A stretch of DNA of 58,399 nucleotides from Bacillus sp. 165 (GTDB taxonomy: Bacteria; Bacillota; Bacilli; Bacillales; Bacillaceae_G). Each line of letters opens with the position of its first letter. Positions within the stretch are counted from its first letter, which is position 1. This document shows, one piece after another, positions 48,371 through 58,254 of the stretch. The translations under genes and the position numbers were made by a program. The DNA lies in contig NZ_JAGHKQ010000017.1 in assembly GCF_017742235.1 (NCBI RefSeq), positions 1-58,399 on the forward strand. The letters are read 5' to 3'. Under the pieces are notes generated by a model. That model saw nothing but the letters and a program-made list of their open reading frames with translations, was not told where the DNA came from and ran no database searches.

Positions 48371-48402
48371 AAAAAGCTGGGGAACATTGCCCGCCAGCTT
48401 TT
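48371..48402 (-). terminator. Terminator of the nicotinate phosphoribosyltransferase gene
   Basis: AAAAGCTGG and CCAGCTTTT stem followed by T residues on the minus strand. Confidence 0.8.
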
Positions 48403-48405
48403 CTT

Positions 48406-49521
48406 TCAGCCTTCTCTTTTTGTAAGCTCAACACGTTCCAAGCGAGGATTTGGACGATATTTCCTTCCCGCTTTTGCTTGCGGTTCGTCATTCAGTTCCA
48501 CGTTGTCTCCCGTAAATCCTATATGCATTTTCAACAAACTGCTTCCTACCCCGTATATGTCAACTGGTACACGCTGCAATTCAAATTCACGAATTCGTTT
48601 TTCATCAAATCCGCCGCTCACTACAATCTTTACATGATGAAATCCCTCTTCATCTAATGCTTTACGTAAAGCAAAGATGAGTGACGGGTTTACACCGCGC
48701 GGATCAAATGTTCCTAACACTTGTGGATTGCGAATAAAATACTGATCAATCATAGTCCGGGATGTATCTACCCTAACCCCTTTCAATTCAGAACCAAATT
48801 CACGCGCTACCCTTAATGCATCAGTAATGACATCATTATTATAGTCGATTAATACTGTCAAATCATCCTCTGGGAATTTTTGATGATACGCTCGCGCTGC
48901 TTCCACTACATCTCCATTGAACATTTGAATCAATGCGTGCGGCATTGTTCCCATGCCCTGTTTGCCCCACCATTCATTCATTGCATGTGTGGCTTGTGCT
49001 GTAGATCCTCCCATATAAGCTGCATATCCATCGCCCGCTTGCTGAGTATAGTGATCGTCACGATCTCCCATGAAAATAACAGGCTTTTGAATACCGGAGC
49101 TTTTGGCAGCTTGCATAACGTTATATACATTCGTTGCTACTGATGTACGTCGCCCTAATATACCGTCAATCACTCCTTCTAAAAATCCAAAGTATTCATA
49201 CGGCCCTTTTATCGTCAACACCGTTTCAAACGGACTAATTTTATCTCCGTCTTTCAATGAATGGACTTCTAACTCGTCCGGATTCTCCGCAAATGTTTGA
49301 AGCATTGCGATAATTTCGTCTGTTCCGCATAACACTGCATGTTCTTTTTGGAAAAATTGCATTGTCACTTTCGTTTTCGGTTTATATTCTTTAATAATAT
49401 CGCGTGTTTTCAAGAAGTAAACAGCAGAAAACCATCCTTCTCCGACACGCTGATCAAATTTGAACGTTTTGTTGGTTAAGCGTTTCAATTTTCCTTGCAG
49501 CTTTAATTCGATTTCTTTCAT
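48406..49521 (-). CDS. pncB: Nicotinate phosphoribosyltransferase, short form
   Basis: Salvages nicotinate to nicotinate mononucleotide for NAD synthesis. The 371-residue protein shows GDRDDHYTQQAGDGYAAYMG, ATHAMNEWW, the VRVDTSRT and VVSGGFDEKRI segments of the type II phosphoribosyltransferase fold. It is about 120 residues shorter than the YueK-type enzyme of B. subtilis, but no motif is missing; a known short class. ATG follows GGGGAG. Confidence 0.92.
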   Translation of the reverse strand: MKEIELKLQGKLKRLTNKTFKFDQRVGEGWFSAVYFLKTRDIIKEYKPKTKVTMQFFQKEHAVLCGTDEIIAMLQTFAENPDELEVHSLKDGDKISPFETVLTIKGPYEYFGFLEGVIDGILGRRTSVATNVYNVMQAAKSSGIQKPVIFMGDRDDHYTQQAGDGYAAYMGGSTAQATHAMNEWWGKQGMGTMPHALIQMFNGDVVEAARAYHQKFPEDDLTVLIDYNNDVITDALRVAREFGSELKGVRVDTSRTMIDQYFIRNPQVLGTFDPRGVNPSLIFALRKALDEEGFHHVKIVVSGGFDEKRIREFELQRVPVDIYGVGSSLLKMHIGFTGDNVELNDEPQAKAGRKYRPNPRLERVELTKREG

Positions 49522-49575
49522 TATAGTTACTCCCCAATTATGTTTCGATTTCTGTTAGTATGAGGTCAAATTTTG

Positions 49576-52527
49576 TTAAACATTCATCTCTTGTAGAGCA
49601 GCCAAATCTTCCTCTGTAATTAATACATCTCTCGGCTTTGTTCCTCGCTGTTCAGAGATGATCCCCTGTAGCTCCATTTCTTCTATCAGACGTGCAGCTC
49701 TGTTATACCCAATACGAAACCGCCTTTGTACAGAGGAAGTGGACGCACCTCCTTGATCTAATACAAATTGGCAAGCTTCAAAAAACAGCTCGTCCTCTGT
49801 TTCATGCTGTTCAACCTTTGCCAATAAATCTTCTTGCTGAAATAAATAATTCGGTTTCATTTGTTCTTTTACGTGAGCTACTGCGCGTTCAATTTCTTCA
49901 TCTGATACGTATACCCCTTGTACACGAATCGGCTTGGATGTACCGTTCTCTAAAAATAGCATATCCCCGCGTCCTAATAGCTTTTCAGCTCCGCTAATAT
50001 CAATGATTGTACGAGAATCTACTTGAGATGATACTGTGAAAGCAATGCGCGTTGGAATATTCGCTTTAATTAATCCGGTAATAACATCAACTGAAGGACG
50101 TTGCGTTGCAACTAACAAATGAATGCCGCATGCGCGTGCTTTTTGAGCAATGCGGCAGATTGCTTCCTCTACATCAGCAGGTGCAACCATCATTAAATCT
50201 GCAAGCTCGTCGATGACAATCACAATATACGGCAAAGCTTCTCCCCCAGCAGTATTTTGCTTAACTAGATCATTGTAACGACTCAAGTCACGTACTCCTG
50301 CATGAGCAAACATCTCATACCGTTTCTCCATTTCTTCAACCGCCCACTTTAAAGCTCCCGTTGCTGCCTTCACGTCTGTAATAACAGGTGAGACTAAATG
50401 TGGAATATGATTATAAGGTGCCAGTTCCACCATTTTCGGATCAATAAGCAACAGTTTCACTTCATGCGGCAGAGCCTTATAAAGAATACTTGTTAAAATA
50501 GCATTGATACAGACACTCTTCCCCGACCCTGTCGCTCCCGCAATAAGACCGTGAGGCATCTTTCGAATATCAGTCACAATAGGTGCACCTGAAATATCAA
50601 GGCCAAGTGCTACTGTAAGCGGAGACGGGTCTTTTATAAACACAGGACTCCGCAAAATTTCTCTCATAAATACAGGTTTGCTTTGCTTATTTGGCACTTC
50701 CACTCCAACCGCATTTTTGCCTGGAATGGGGGCTTCGATACGAATATCCCTTGCTGATAAATTCAGTTTAATATCATCAGATAAATTTGTGATTTTATTA
50801 ACTTTTACTCCCGGATCCGGCTGCACTTCAAAACGAGTGACCGCCGGGCCTTGTGTAACATGCACCACTTTGGCCCCTATATTAAAATTGAAAAAAGTTG
50901 TATTAAGCAGCTCCGTTTGCATATCCAACCACTCTGTATCACTTCCACTCGTATGATTTGGCACGTTCAAAAGAGTTAAGGAAGGAAACGCATATCGTGA
51001 CTGTTCAGGCTCTATTTGTTTTTTTTGAGCGTATTTTAGTTTATCTTGCTTTAACATGACCACATTGTATGGAACAAAGCGTTTTTTCTCCCGTGTGTTT
51101 TCCTTGTCAGCAACCGGTACAACCTCATCCCGTTTTTCTTCCGCAACAGATGCTAGACTATCCGCCTCTTGCCTATTTTCACCTAATTCTTCATACAGAT
51201 CCGGCTGCTCTAGTGCATTCTCTTCTACAGGATGCAGTGATACTTCCGCTTCCTCTTCTGCTTCTATTCTCTCTGGCTCTTCATACAGATCCGGCTGCTC
51301 TGCTGCATTCTCTTCTGCAGACTGCAGTGATACTTCTGCTTCCTCTTCTGCTTCTGTTCTCTCTCGCTCTTCATACAGATCCGGCTGCTCTAGTGCATTC
51401 TCTTCTACAGGATGCAGTGATACTTCTGCTTCCTCTTCTGCTTCTGTTCTCTCTCGCTCTTCATACAGCTTCGGTTGCTCTGCTGCATTCTCTTCTACAG
51501 GATGCAGTGATACTTCTGCTTCCTCTTCTGCTTCTGTTCTCTCTGGCTCTTCATACAGATCCGGCTGCTCTAGTGTGTTCTCTTCTGCAGGATGCAGTGA
51601 TACTTCTACTTCCTCTTCTATTCTCTCTGGCTCTTCGTGCTCCTGCATAGCAATACTCACTAGTTCTTCTACCACTGCAACCGGCTCTATTCTTTCTTTT
51701 TCTTGAACTACTTCCTCGAATTCAGCTTCCTGCATTTGCTCTTCTGTATTCATTTCTGTTTTTAGCTGTTCCTGGATAACTACCGGCTCTATTTTTATAT
51801 CTTCTCGACCCTTTATACAAGCCAACTCCTGCTCATTGGACCACTTTACATTTTCTTCCGCAATCACTTCTGCAATAATTTCCGTGACAGCTTGCAGCTG
51901 CTCTTCTCCTGTCCCTTCATAAGACCAAGCGGCTGCTTCTATGTACTCTTCCACAGCATTCTCTTCGAGAATCTGCTTTTCCATTTCATCTGGCTCTTGC
52001 GAAAGAAACCCTTGCTTTTCAAGCCAAGCATCTACAACAGAAGTTCCTCGTTTACTTAATTCCAAATCCTCTTGCAGTACCTTACGATATACCACTTCCT
52101 CTTCGCTTGGTCGTTTATATCCAAATATAGGAGAAATGGTTTCAGTTAGCCGGAACGGTCGTCTGTTAGATTCACTCAGTTTTGTTCGATGAAGCTCCTT
52201 CACAGGAGCTTTCACCTGCTTCTGCTCCGTTTGTACCGGCTGCACTTTTTGAACAACTCTAGCTTCCCGAACAGGCTGCACATTTAGAATAGAGCTCAAG
52301 TTTTGAACAGGCTTCATCGATTTTACCTGTTTTTCCTTTTCTATGCGTTGTGGAGTACGCTGTTTATCATCTGGAATTAATGGAAACCGAAATTTACCAC
52401 TCGGATATTGATAAGAAACTCTGGTTTCCATTTCTCCCTTTTGAGGTGGCTTATTCTCATGTAAAGGAACAGCGTTGCTTGACTGTTCTTCCTCTTTATT
52501 CAAAAACTTTTTCATCCAATCTAGCAT
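49576..52527 (-). CDS. sftA: DNA translocase SftA (soluble FtsK type)
   Basis: A septum-associated DNA pump that clears DNA before division. The 983-residue protein has no N-terminal membrane helices. A variable acidic linker runs to about residue 480 and includes five 30-residue repeats (about 297-446). The alpha-beta motor follows, with Walker A GATGSGKSVCIN near 660 and Walker B IVIVIDELADLM, then a C-terminal winged-helix gamma domain (RRFRIGYNRAARLIEEM). ATG is set by GAGGGGGAG. ytpR, next in B. subtilis, is absent here. Confidence 0.95.
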   Translation of the reverse strand: MLDWMKKFLNKEEEQSSNAVPLHENKPPQKGEMETRVSYQYPSGKFRFPLIPDDKQRTPQRIEKEKQVKSMKPVQNLSSILNVQPVREARVVQKVQPVQTEQKQVKAPVKELHRTKLSESNRRPFRLTETISPIFGYKRPSEEEVVYRKVLQEDLELSKRGTSVVDAWLEKQGFLSQEPDEMEKQILEENAVEEYIEAAAWSYEGTGEEQLQAVTEIIAEVIAEENVKWSNEQELACIKGREDIKIEPVVIQEQLKTEMNTEEQMQEAEFEEVVQEKERIEPVAVVEELVSIAMQEHEEPERIEEEVEVSLHPAEENTLEQPDLYEEPERTEAEEEAEVSLHPVEENAAEQPKLYEERERTEAEEEAEVSLHPVEENALEQPDLYEERERTEAEEEAEVSLQSAEENAAEQPDLYEEPERIEAEEEAEVSLHPVEENALEQPDLYEELGENRQEADSLASVAEEKRDEVVPVADKENTREKKRFVPYNVVMLKQDKLKYAQKKQIEPEQSRYAFPSLTLLNVPNHTSGSDTEWLDMQTELLNTTFFNFNIGAKVVHVTQGPAVTRFEVQPDPGVKVNKITNLSDDIKLNLSARDIRIEAPIPGKNAVGVEVPNKQSKPVFMREILRSPVFIKDPSPLTVALGLDISGAPIVTDIRKMPHGLIAGATGSGKSVCINAILTSILYKALPHEVKLLLIDPKMVELAPYNHIPHLVSPVITDVKAATGALKWAVEEMEKRYEMFAHAGVRDLSRYNDLVKQNTAGGEALPYIVIVIDELADLMMVAPADVEEAICRIAQKARACGIHLLVATQRPSVDVITGLIKANIPTRIAFTVSSQVDSRTIIDISGAEKLLGRGDMLFLENGTSKPIRVQGVYVSDEEIERAVAHVKEQMKPNYLFQQEDLLAKVEQHETEDELFFEACQFVLDQGGASTSSVQRRFRIGYNRAARLIEEMELQGIISEQRGTKPRDVLITEEDLAALQEMNV
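51190..51640 (-). repeat. 90-bp tandem repeat, five copies, in sftA
   Basis: TCATACAGAT or its one-base variant recurs at 51191, 51281, 51371, 51461 and 51551, an exact 90-bp period. Each unit encodes 30 residues rich in Glu and Ala (for example LYEERERTEAEEEAEVSLHP). The reading frame is kept throughout. Confidence 0.95.
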
Positions 52528-52689
52528 AGACTCCCCCTCTTTCCTAAAGTTCATATGCTTTAACACTCTGCAAATAGAGTTTTCACTTTATTTTAACAGC
52601 AATCGACTGACTTTGCAGACGAAAATCCTCTAAAAATGAGAATTCGAAGTAAAATTGCTCGGGAAATGTTTTGTTTTTTCTTCACTCAA

Positions 52690-52717
52690 TAAAAAAACCG
52701 CTAGTATCTCTAGCGGC
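52690..52717 (-). terminator. Terminator of ytpQ
   Basis: GCCGCTAG and CTAGCGG stem followed by TTTTTTTATT on the minus strand. It separates ytpQ from sftA. Confidence 0.85.
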
Positions 52718-52738
52718 TGTATCCAACCTTTACCATAG

Positions 52739-53536
52739 CTATTCTTTAATGCGTTTTTTCCCCAAAATAAAGATGGGCTCCAATTCATTACTTTCATATA
52801 CAAAGGATAACGATGTAATCGGTACGCGGCCTTCCATAAAAAATTTCATTGTAATTTGTGCTAGCACATCGTATCCAGTTTCATTTCTAATGTCACCTAT
52901 AATTAATACATCTTGGTGCGGAACCGCTACAACCATTTCTCCCACAGCTTTTTCCTTAAAACTGTGCAACAACGATTCATCTAGAATACGGCTCGCGTCA
53001 TATCCGTCATTCGCACGAACAAAATAAAAAACATTGCCTGCTACTTCATCTTGCTTAACCTCTGTAGATAGAGAACGAATATTAAACAAAGCCATTTCTT
53101 TCACTTGCTGCTCATCATATCCTAATGTTTGCAGCAATTCTTCGTCGATTAAGCGATACGTCGTACCAGAATCTACTGCATAATAAATACGCGTTTCTGC
53201 TGTATGCTCTGCCGTAATCAAGCATTTCCCGTCAGAGCTTTCTGTCGGAAATGATGTGGAACGTATAACAGGAAAAATTTTTGTTTTTTCTGCGGTTGTT
53301 TCACTATGCATCGCAACTAATGCTTCTTCTACATAATACGCTACTTCCTCAATGGCTTTTTCTTTTTTTGTATGCCATTTCGCCATTACTCCAGGAAGTG
53401 AAATAGTAATCCCTTTTTTTGTTTCTTTATGTTCAAAGCGAAGCGTATCTTTTTCACGATCATGTCGGACTGCCCACTCTGGTCTTTCTAATCGTGTTAT
53501 GAGTGCTTCCTTTAACAGCTTGCTGTTCATTTTCAT
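52739..53536 (-). CDS. ytpQ: YtpQ family protein (DUF1444)
   Basis: A 265-residue soluble protein with the DUF1444 pattern across its length, including [23 protein letters not shown] and [20 protein letters not shown] at 53536 follows GAAAGGAGG. Function not known. Follows ytpP in the same direction, as in B. subtilis. Confidence 0.9.
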   Translation of the reverse strand: MKMNSKLLKEALITRLERPEWAVRHDREKDTLRFEHKETKKGITISLPGVMAKWHTKKEKAIEEVAYYVEEALVAMHSETTAEKTKIFPVIRSTSFPTESSDGKCLITAEHTAETRIYYAVDSGTTYRLIDEELLQTLGYDEQQVKEMALFNIRSLSTEVKQDEVAGNVFYFVRANDGYDASRILDESLLHSFKEKAVGEMVVAVPHQDVLIIGDIRNETGYDVLAQITMKFFMEGRVPITSLSFVYESNELEPIFILGKKRIKE

Positions 53537-53600
53537 GCTGCTTCCTCCTTTCAATCCAATACGAGAGCATATAGATGGAGGTTGTGCTCACCTAGCTATT

Positions 53601-53915
53601 CTATTTCAAGTTCTCGATAAACTCTTCGATTTCCTCCTGCGTTTTCCGGTCCTTGTTCACATAACGGCCGATTTCGCTTCCTTTATTATAAGCGATAAAA
53701 CTTGGAATACCAAATACATCAAGCTCAATGCATAAATCGATAAATTTATCGCGATCTATATAATAAAACGAACAGTCTTTATACTTCTCTATTACTTCCG
53801 GCATAAACGGGTCAATAAAACGGCAATCCGGACACCAATCTGCTGAGAATAAAAAAATAACGTTCTCTTCTTGCTTGATTTCATGAAATTGTTCAACACT
53901 CTCAATTTTTTTCAT
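53601..53915 (-). CDS. ytpP: Thioredoxin-like protein YtpP
   Basis: A 104-residue thioredoxin-fold protein. The active site is WCPDC in FSADWCPDCRFIDPF, with the cis-proline in DVFGIPSFIAY. ATG at 53915 follows GGGAGG. Likely a thiol-disulfide reductase whose partner is unknown. Same strand and 64 bases upstream of ytpQ. Confidence 0.93.
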   Translation of the reverse strand: MKKIESVEQFHEIKQEENVIFLFSADWCPDCRFIDPFMPEVIEKYKDCSFYYIDRDKFIDLCIELDVFGIPSFIAYNKGSEIGRYVNKDRKTQEEIEEFIENLK

Positions 53916-54005
53916 AAATATGCCTCCCAAGTAGTCTTTCTTTCATAGTACAAAAGGTTCACACAGAAATCCACTAATACACTCTTACATTTATAATTGA
54001 GATAT

Positions 54006-54515
54006 TCACCTCATTTGATATTTGTATTGCCCGACAAGAAGCTTAGCAACATGCGTAAACATTTCTTCCCGGTTAATATAGCCGCTTGTAAAAATACCGA
54101 CAGCTCCTTCATTGCTTCGAATATCGTTACGCTTTGTATAAGCGTCCATCACCTGGCTCAGCTCAGCACCTTCTTTTAAAGGCGTCAAAAACTCATCCGG
54201 AAGCTTAATCCGTGCACCACCCGCAACGACAGTTACTCCGTTATAAACAGCAAGTGCTCCCCAGTTGCAAAGAAACAACCCGTATGCAGTTTCTACTACG
54301 CCTCCTTCCAGACCAACTCCAATATCAGCTCCTGTTTCATTCAAAGCTGCATTAGCACGATTGAGTGCTCCTTCCATCGTTTCCTCATCAGAAAAAGGCT
54401 GCGCCGACACACCGGAAGGGACAGAGATAGGAATAATGGTGACCGATTTCTCTATAAACGCTTGGGCTACAGCCCCTACCTTTGTTTTATTTAACGAGCC
54501 AACTGCAATATTCAT
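54006..54515 (-). CDS. Inosine/xanthosine triphosphatase-like protein (DUF84)
   Basis: A 169-residue protein of the YjjX/DUF84 family, which removes non-canonical ITP and XTP. It has VGSLNKTKVGAVAQAF at residues 5-20, DEETMEGALNRA, GVGLEGGVVE and SNEGAVGIFTSG. ATG at 54515 follows AAGGAGC; an upstream in-frame stretch lies in a repeat region and was left out. Confidence 0.9.
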   Translation of the reverse strand: MNIAVGSLNKTKVGAVAQAFIEKSVTIIPISVPSGVSAQPFSDEETMEGALNRANAALNETGADIGVGLEGGVVETAYGLFLCNWGALAVYNGVTVVAGGARIKLPDEFLTPLKEGAELSQVMDAYTKRNDIRSNEGAVGIFTSGYINREEMFTHVAKLLVGQYKYQMR

Positions 54516-54577
54516 TTTTGAATGCTCCTTACATTGTATAAATTTTTCATTCAGAAAAATAATATCAAACCCAATTG

Positions 54578-54649
54578 TTAATTGCGTCATTTTCGTATTA
54601 ATTGCTCCGAATTGATTCTTAATTGCTCCAGTTGCAAATTAATTGCTCC
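54578..54649 (-). repeat. Direct repeats of GGAGCAATTAA at about 20-bp spacing
   Basis: On the plus strand TTAATTGCTCC occurs at 54598, 54619 and 54639, and a diverged copy TTAATTGCGTC at 54578. Starts are 20, 21 and 20 bases apart, about two helical turns. They lie between ytoP and the DUF84 gene. Confidence 0.8.
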
Positions 54650-54677
54650 GAACCTTCAATCTTTTCATTCGTATGTA

Positions 54678-54704
54678 AAAAAAGAAAGACCGCAAGCGGT
54701 CCTT
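54678..54704 (-). terminator. Terminator of ytoP
   Basis: GGACCGC and GCGGTC stem, then TTTCTTTTTTT on the minus strand. Confidence 0.8.
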
Positions 54705-54713
54705 CCTTTTATA

Positions 54714-55787
54714 TTATCCATTATTTTTAATTGTTTCTACCGTTGTACGGTCCGTTGCTTTTACCAGTTTAACTAACAGCTCTTTTGCAGCTGCGTAGTC
54801 ATCTACATGCATGATGGATGCATGTGTATGGATATAACGAGAGCAAATACCAATGACAGCAGATGGTACACCTGAGTTGCTTGTATGTACACGTCCCGCA
54901 TCTGTTCCGCCTTGAGAAACAAAGTATTGATATGGAATCTTATTTGTTTCTGCTGTATCTAATACAAATTCCACCATACCTTTATGCGTTACCATAGAGC
55001 GGTCCAAAATACGCAGCAATGCACCTTTCCCTAATTGACCAAATTCTGTCTTTGAACCGGAAGCATCATTTGCTGGACTTGCATCCAGTGCATAGAAAAT
55101 ATCTGGATCAATCATATTTGCAGCTGTTTGCGCTCCGCGAAGACCTACTTCTTCTTGTACTGTTGCACCAGAATATAAAAGATTCGGAAGCTTTTCACCC
55201 TTTAATTCTTGCAGCAGTTCAATCGCTAAGCCGACACCGTAACGATTATCCCATGCCTTAGCTAACAGCTTTTTCTCATTTGCCATAGGAGTGAACGGAC
55301 AAATCGGTACAATTTGCTGCCCTGGCTTAATACCAATTTCAATAGCGTTGTCATAATCATCTGCGCCAATATCGATAAGCATATTTTTAATGTCCATCGG
55401 TCTAGAACGCATCTCGTCGCTTAACAGATGCGGAGGAATAGATGCTACAACGCCGACAATTGGCCCTTTTTCTGTAATAATTTGCACTCGCTGAGCTAAT
55501 AACACTTGGCTCCACCATCCGCCAAGTGGCTGAAAACGAAGCATTCCATTTTTCGTGATTTGCGTTACCATAAAGCCAACCTCGTCCATATGACCGGCAA
55601 CCATTACACGCGGACCATTTTCATCGCCCTTTTTCACACCGAAAATGCTTCCTAAACGATCTTGAATAATTTCATCTGAATATTTTGCAAGCTCACTCTT
55701 CACAAAACGGCGTACCTCATGCTCAAAGCCCGGCGCACCCGGAAGCTCTGTTAACGTTTTGAACAGTTCCATTGTACTTTGGTTCAT
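54714..55787 (-). CDS. ytoP: Metallo-aminopeptidase, M42 family (YtoP)
   Basis: A self-compartmentalising aminopeptidase of 357 residues. Metal ligands and catalytic residues are seen in [35 protein letters not shown] and [12 protein letters not shown] follows AAAGGAG. Same family as glutamyl aminopeptidase and deblocking aminopeptidases. Divergent from ytzB. Confidence 0.94.
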   Translation of the reverse strand: MNQSTMELFKTLTELPGAPGFEHEVRRFVKSELAKYSDEIIQDRLGSIFGVKKGDENGPRVMVAGHMDEVGFMVTQITKNGMLRFQPLGGWWSQVLLAQRVQIITEKGPIVGVVASIPPHLLSDEMRSRPMDIKNMLIDIGADDYDNAIEIGIKPGQQIVPICPFTPMANEKKLLAKAWDNRYGVGLAIELLQELKGEKLPNLLYSGATVQEEVGLRGAQTAANMIDPDIFYALDASPANDASGSKTEFGQLGKGALLRILDRSMVTHKGMVEFVLDTAETNKIPYQYFVSQGGTDAGRVHTSNSGVPSAVIGICSRYIHTHASIMHVDDYAAAKELLVKLVKATDRTTVETIKNNG

Positions 55788-55962
55788 TTATATAGACTCC
55801 TTTTTCATAAAATGGAATGCATTTATGTATACTAGCATTATAATCTATTGTATCGAAATTTTTAAAATCTTTCTAGTTTCTTCTTTTTTCAATTGGGATT
55901 AGCAACTTTTTTATAATTCGATTATACTTGTGTTAGATTCAAATACAAATGAGGTGAAATGA

Positions 55963-56271
55963 ATGAACTGGAAAAGCTTATTTGCAGGCTTAGGCTTAGG
56001 CTTAGCTGCTGGATACATAATTGGAAATAAATTACCGAAACAACATATATCAGCTGAAAAAGCGTTAAATATTGCCAAACGAACATTTTCAAAAAAAGGT
56101 GAAATTACAGGCTCTTGGATTCATATGGTGCCGGAAGTATTTGAACAATACGACTTAACTTATGATGTATACCGTGGTGGCATCACCGCCATTATTGACG
56201 GTGTGCAAAACCGCTTGGAATTCTTAGTGGATTCTAGCACTGGAGCAATTTTAGAAGTAAAACAGGCTTAA
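55963..56271 (+). CDS. ytzB: PepSY-domain small membrane protein (YtzB)
   Basis: A 102-residue protein with an N-terminal hydrophobic, glycine-rich segment (SLFAGLGLGLAAGYIIG) acting as anchor, followed by one PepSY domain (about 30-100, ISAEKALNIAKRTF to STGAILEVKQA). ATG at 55963 follows GAGGTGA. PepSY domains are thought to inhibit proteases; the target is unknown. Confidence 0.9.
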   Translation: MNWKSLFAGLGLGLAAGYIIGNKLPKQHISAEKALNIAKRTFSKKGEITGSWIHMVPEVFEQYDLTYDVYRGGITAIIDGVQNRLEFLVDSSTGAILEVKQA

Positions 56272-56284
56272 GCCTGTTCATTAA

Positions 56285-56307
56285 AAAACCCCTTTTTAGG
56301 GGTTTTT
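56285..56307 (+). terminator. Terminator of ytzB
   Basis: AAAACCCC and GGGGTTTTT; can also serve the converging ytnP gene. Confidence 0.85.
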
Positions 56308-57145
56308 ATTTCCTCTCCAACTTTTCTGTTACCTTACCCTCTTTATCCCACTTCACAGCACGATAGTACGCATCGTGATAAAAGCTGAACCAGGCATTCT
56401 GTTCAATACCGTAGCTTATCCATTCTTGTTTCTGATAAATGGATGTCATCGGATAATCATCATATGCCATCACCCAAAGTGCATTTTGATGAGCATGGGT
56501 AGGGAGTAAATCACCAAGATGCAACATTGCGTCACTTCCATCTTGTATTATGATAATGGCATGTCCATCGCTGTGCCCGCCAGTATGTACCATCTTTACT
56601 TGATTAGTAATCTCCGCTTGCTCTTTAAATGGCTTTACTTGATGAGCAATCGGCTCCCAATTTTCCTTCCAATACGTATTTCGAGAGCGAATATTAGGAT
56701 TCTTCATTTCCTCCCATTCCACTTCAGAAGTGTAAATAATGGCATTTTTAAAAGTAGATACCAGCTTGTCTTCTTCCCACTTGGTCAATCCTGATGCATG
56801 GTCAAAATGCAAGTGGCTCATGAGTATATAACCAATATCATCGGTGGTCAACCCTAACTGAGCGAGTGATTGCTCAATAGAAGACTCTTCTGTCACACCT
56901 TGATTGCGCTTCATTTTCTCATTCATTTTATTATTGCCAATTCCAGAATCAATCAACATGTTACCAGCTTTTGTTTGCAATAAAATCGGGTCGGTTCGCA
57001 AATGAATTTGATTCGCTTCATTATGCTCATACTTTCGGGACCATAGCGCCTTTGGAACCACTCCAAACATAGCTCCGCCGTCTAAGTGCGTATTTCCGCC
57101 TCGCAGCCAAGTTGCTTTTATCTCTCCAATATGCAACGTTTCCAT
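56306..57145 (-). CDS. ytnP: Metallo-beta-lactamase fold hydrolase, YtnP-type lactonase
   Basis: A 279-residue MBL-fold enzyme. The zinc motif HxHxDH is in [10 protein letters not shown], with later ligands in HTGGHSDGH and LHLGDL. YtnP of B. subtilis degrades N-acyl-homoserine lactone and other signal lactones; similarity and the ytzB-ytnP context support the name. ATG follows GGAGTGGAGAAGG. Confidence 0.9.
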   Translation of the reverse strand: METLHIGEIKATWLRGGNTHLDGGAMFGVVPKALWSRKYEHNEANQIHLRTDPILLQTKAGNMLIDSGIGNNKMNEKMKRNQGVTEESSIEQSLAQLGLTTDDIGYILMSHLHFDHASGLTKWEEDKLVSTFKNAIIYTSEVEWEEMKNPNIRSRNTYWKENWEPIAHQVKPFKEQAEITNQVKMVHTGGHSDGHAIIIIQDGSDAMLHLGDLLPTHAHQNALWVMAYDDYPMTSIYQKQEWISYGIEQNAWFSFYHDAYYRAVKWDKEGKVTEKLERK

Positions 57146-57389
57146 CCTTCTCCACTCCTCTTATTTGCTTATACTACTATATTGTAGCATAGAGAAGATG
57201 CTGTTTTTACAATAATGGAAATTGTATGTAAATTATTATAACGCACACAATTGTTTCTGGAAGAAACTGTTTACAAGAAATGGAGACGCTTCACTTACAA
57301 ATTAGTCCCTAAAGATTGTCCACATTATTTGTAGAATAAACTGGTATGCTATACATTGAAAACAAATCATACTGTATCGGGGTGTTGTT

Positions 57390-58127
57390 ATGCAGGAAGG
57401 TCTTACAACAAAGTTAGGTCAAAATAATTTTTGGTTTCCAGGGCGTTGGCTGGGAGGGTTTACTATGCTTTTAGGTCCCATCCTTTTACTTGCCGGAGTC
57501 GTTCTTCGATTTCCATTCCACTTCTTCTTTCCCCAACAGCTTGCGGCCTTCAAAGAATATCCAACCCTTATGACTGCATCATACAGCATGTTTATCGCAG
57601 GTAATGTTCTCATGTGGCCCGCCGTTATGACGTTGATAAGACTGATTAGTATCAATAAACCAAACTGGGCATTTTGGGGTGGGACCTTCGCTATATTCGG
57701 GCTCTTTGCTCGTGCATTTCATGCAGGTATTGACCATCTTGCCTTTCAACTGGTTCGTATTCAAGGATTGGAAGAAACAACTAAGAGTATTGCCGATTCA
57801 TACGGAGCATTTCACATTTTTCATACCTTTTCTCCCGCCATCTTATTCGGATGGATTATCCTTGCAATTGGCGCTTATCTTTCTAAAACTCTTGGTCTGC
57901 TCCGTTCTGTCTCTCTAGGGTTAATGTCAGCACTCCCTCTAGGTGTTCTCAAAGGTACCACTCCATTCTCGGTTATCGCTACTGTTGGGCTTTGCATCGC
58001 CTTTGTCCCTCTTGGTTGCAAGGTGATAGGAGACGGCCCTGTCCCTAGTCTACGTAATCTCATAACCTGGTTTCTATTGATAACTGTACTTGGCATTCTG
58101 TTCTTCTTCATCGGTCAGGCTGGATAA
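57390..58127 (+). CDS. Unrecognised multi-pass membrane protein
   Basis: A 245-residue protein with about seven hydrophobic segments (near residues 20-42, 58-82, 90-110, 142-166, 168-188, 190-212 and 222-244). Conserved-looking polar spots inside helices include FARAFHAGIDH and YGAFHIFHT, where several His could bind a metal or haem. No family was recognised. ATG at 57390 follows GGGGTG. It lies next to an insertion sequence, at the point where the B. subtilis order is lost. Confidence 0.75.
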   Translation: MQEGLTTKLGQNNFWFPGRWLGGFTMLLGPILLLAGVVLRFPFHFFFPQQLAAFKEYPTLMTASYSMFIAGNVLMWPAVMTLIRLISINKPNWAFWGGTFAIFGLFARAFHAGIDHLAFQLVRIQGLEETTKSIADSYGAFHIFHTFSPAILFGWIILAIGAYLSKTLGLLRSVSLGLMSALPLGVLKGTTPFSVIATVGLCIAFVPLGCKVIGDGPVPSLRNLITWFLLITVLGILFFFIGQAG

Positions 58128-58200
58128 TTGATTCCTTTCAACAAAAAAAGACTGTGTGATCTGGACTTACCCCTGTCAAGTAGACACATTTAAATAAGAC

Positions 58201-58254
58201 CGACTAAGCAACCGTTGTTAACCTGTATTTTACAGGGGAACAACGGTTGAGTCG
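58201..58254. repeat. Long hairpin at the transposase stop codon
   Basis: CAACCGTTGTT (58209-58219) and AACAACGGTTG (58239-58249) are perfect inverted copies. Outer CGACT/AGTCG and inner CCTGT/ACAGG pairs extend the stem. The TAG stop lies in a small bulge. Confidence 0.85.

Noticed and set aside
51056..51706. Long Ser-rich plus-strand open frames opposite sftA
   Set aside because: They are shadows of the tandem repeat, with no ribosome site and repetitive low-complexity content.
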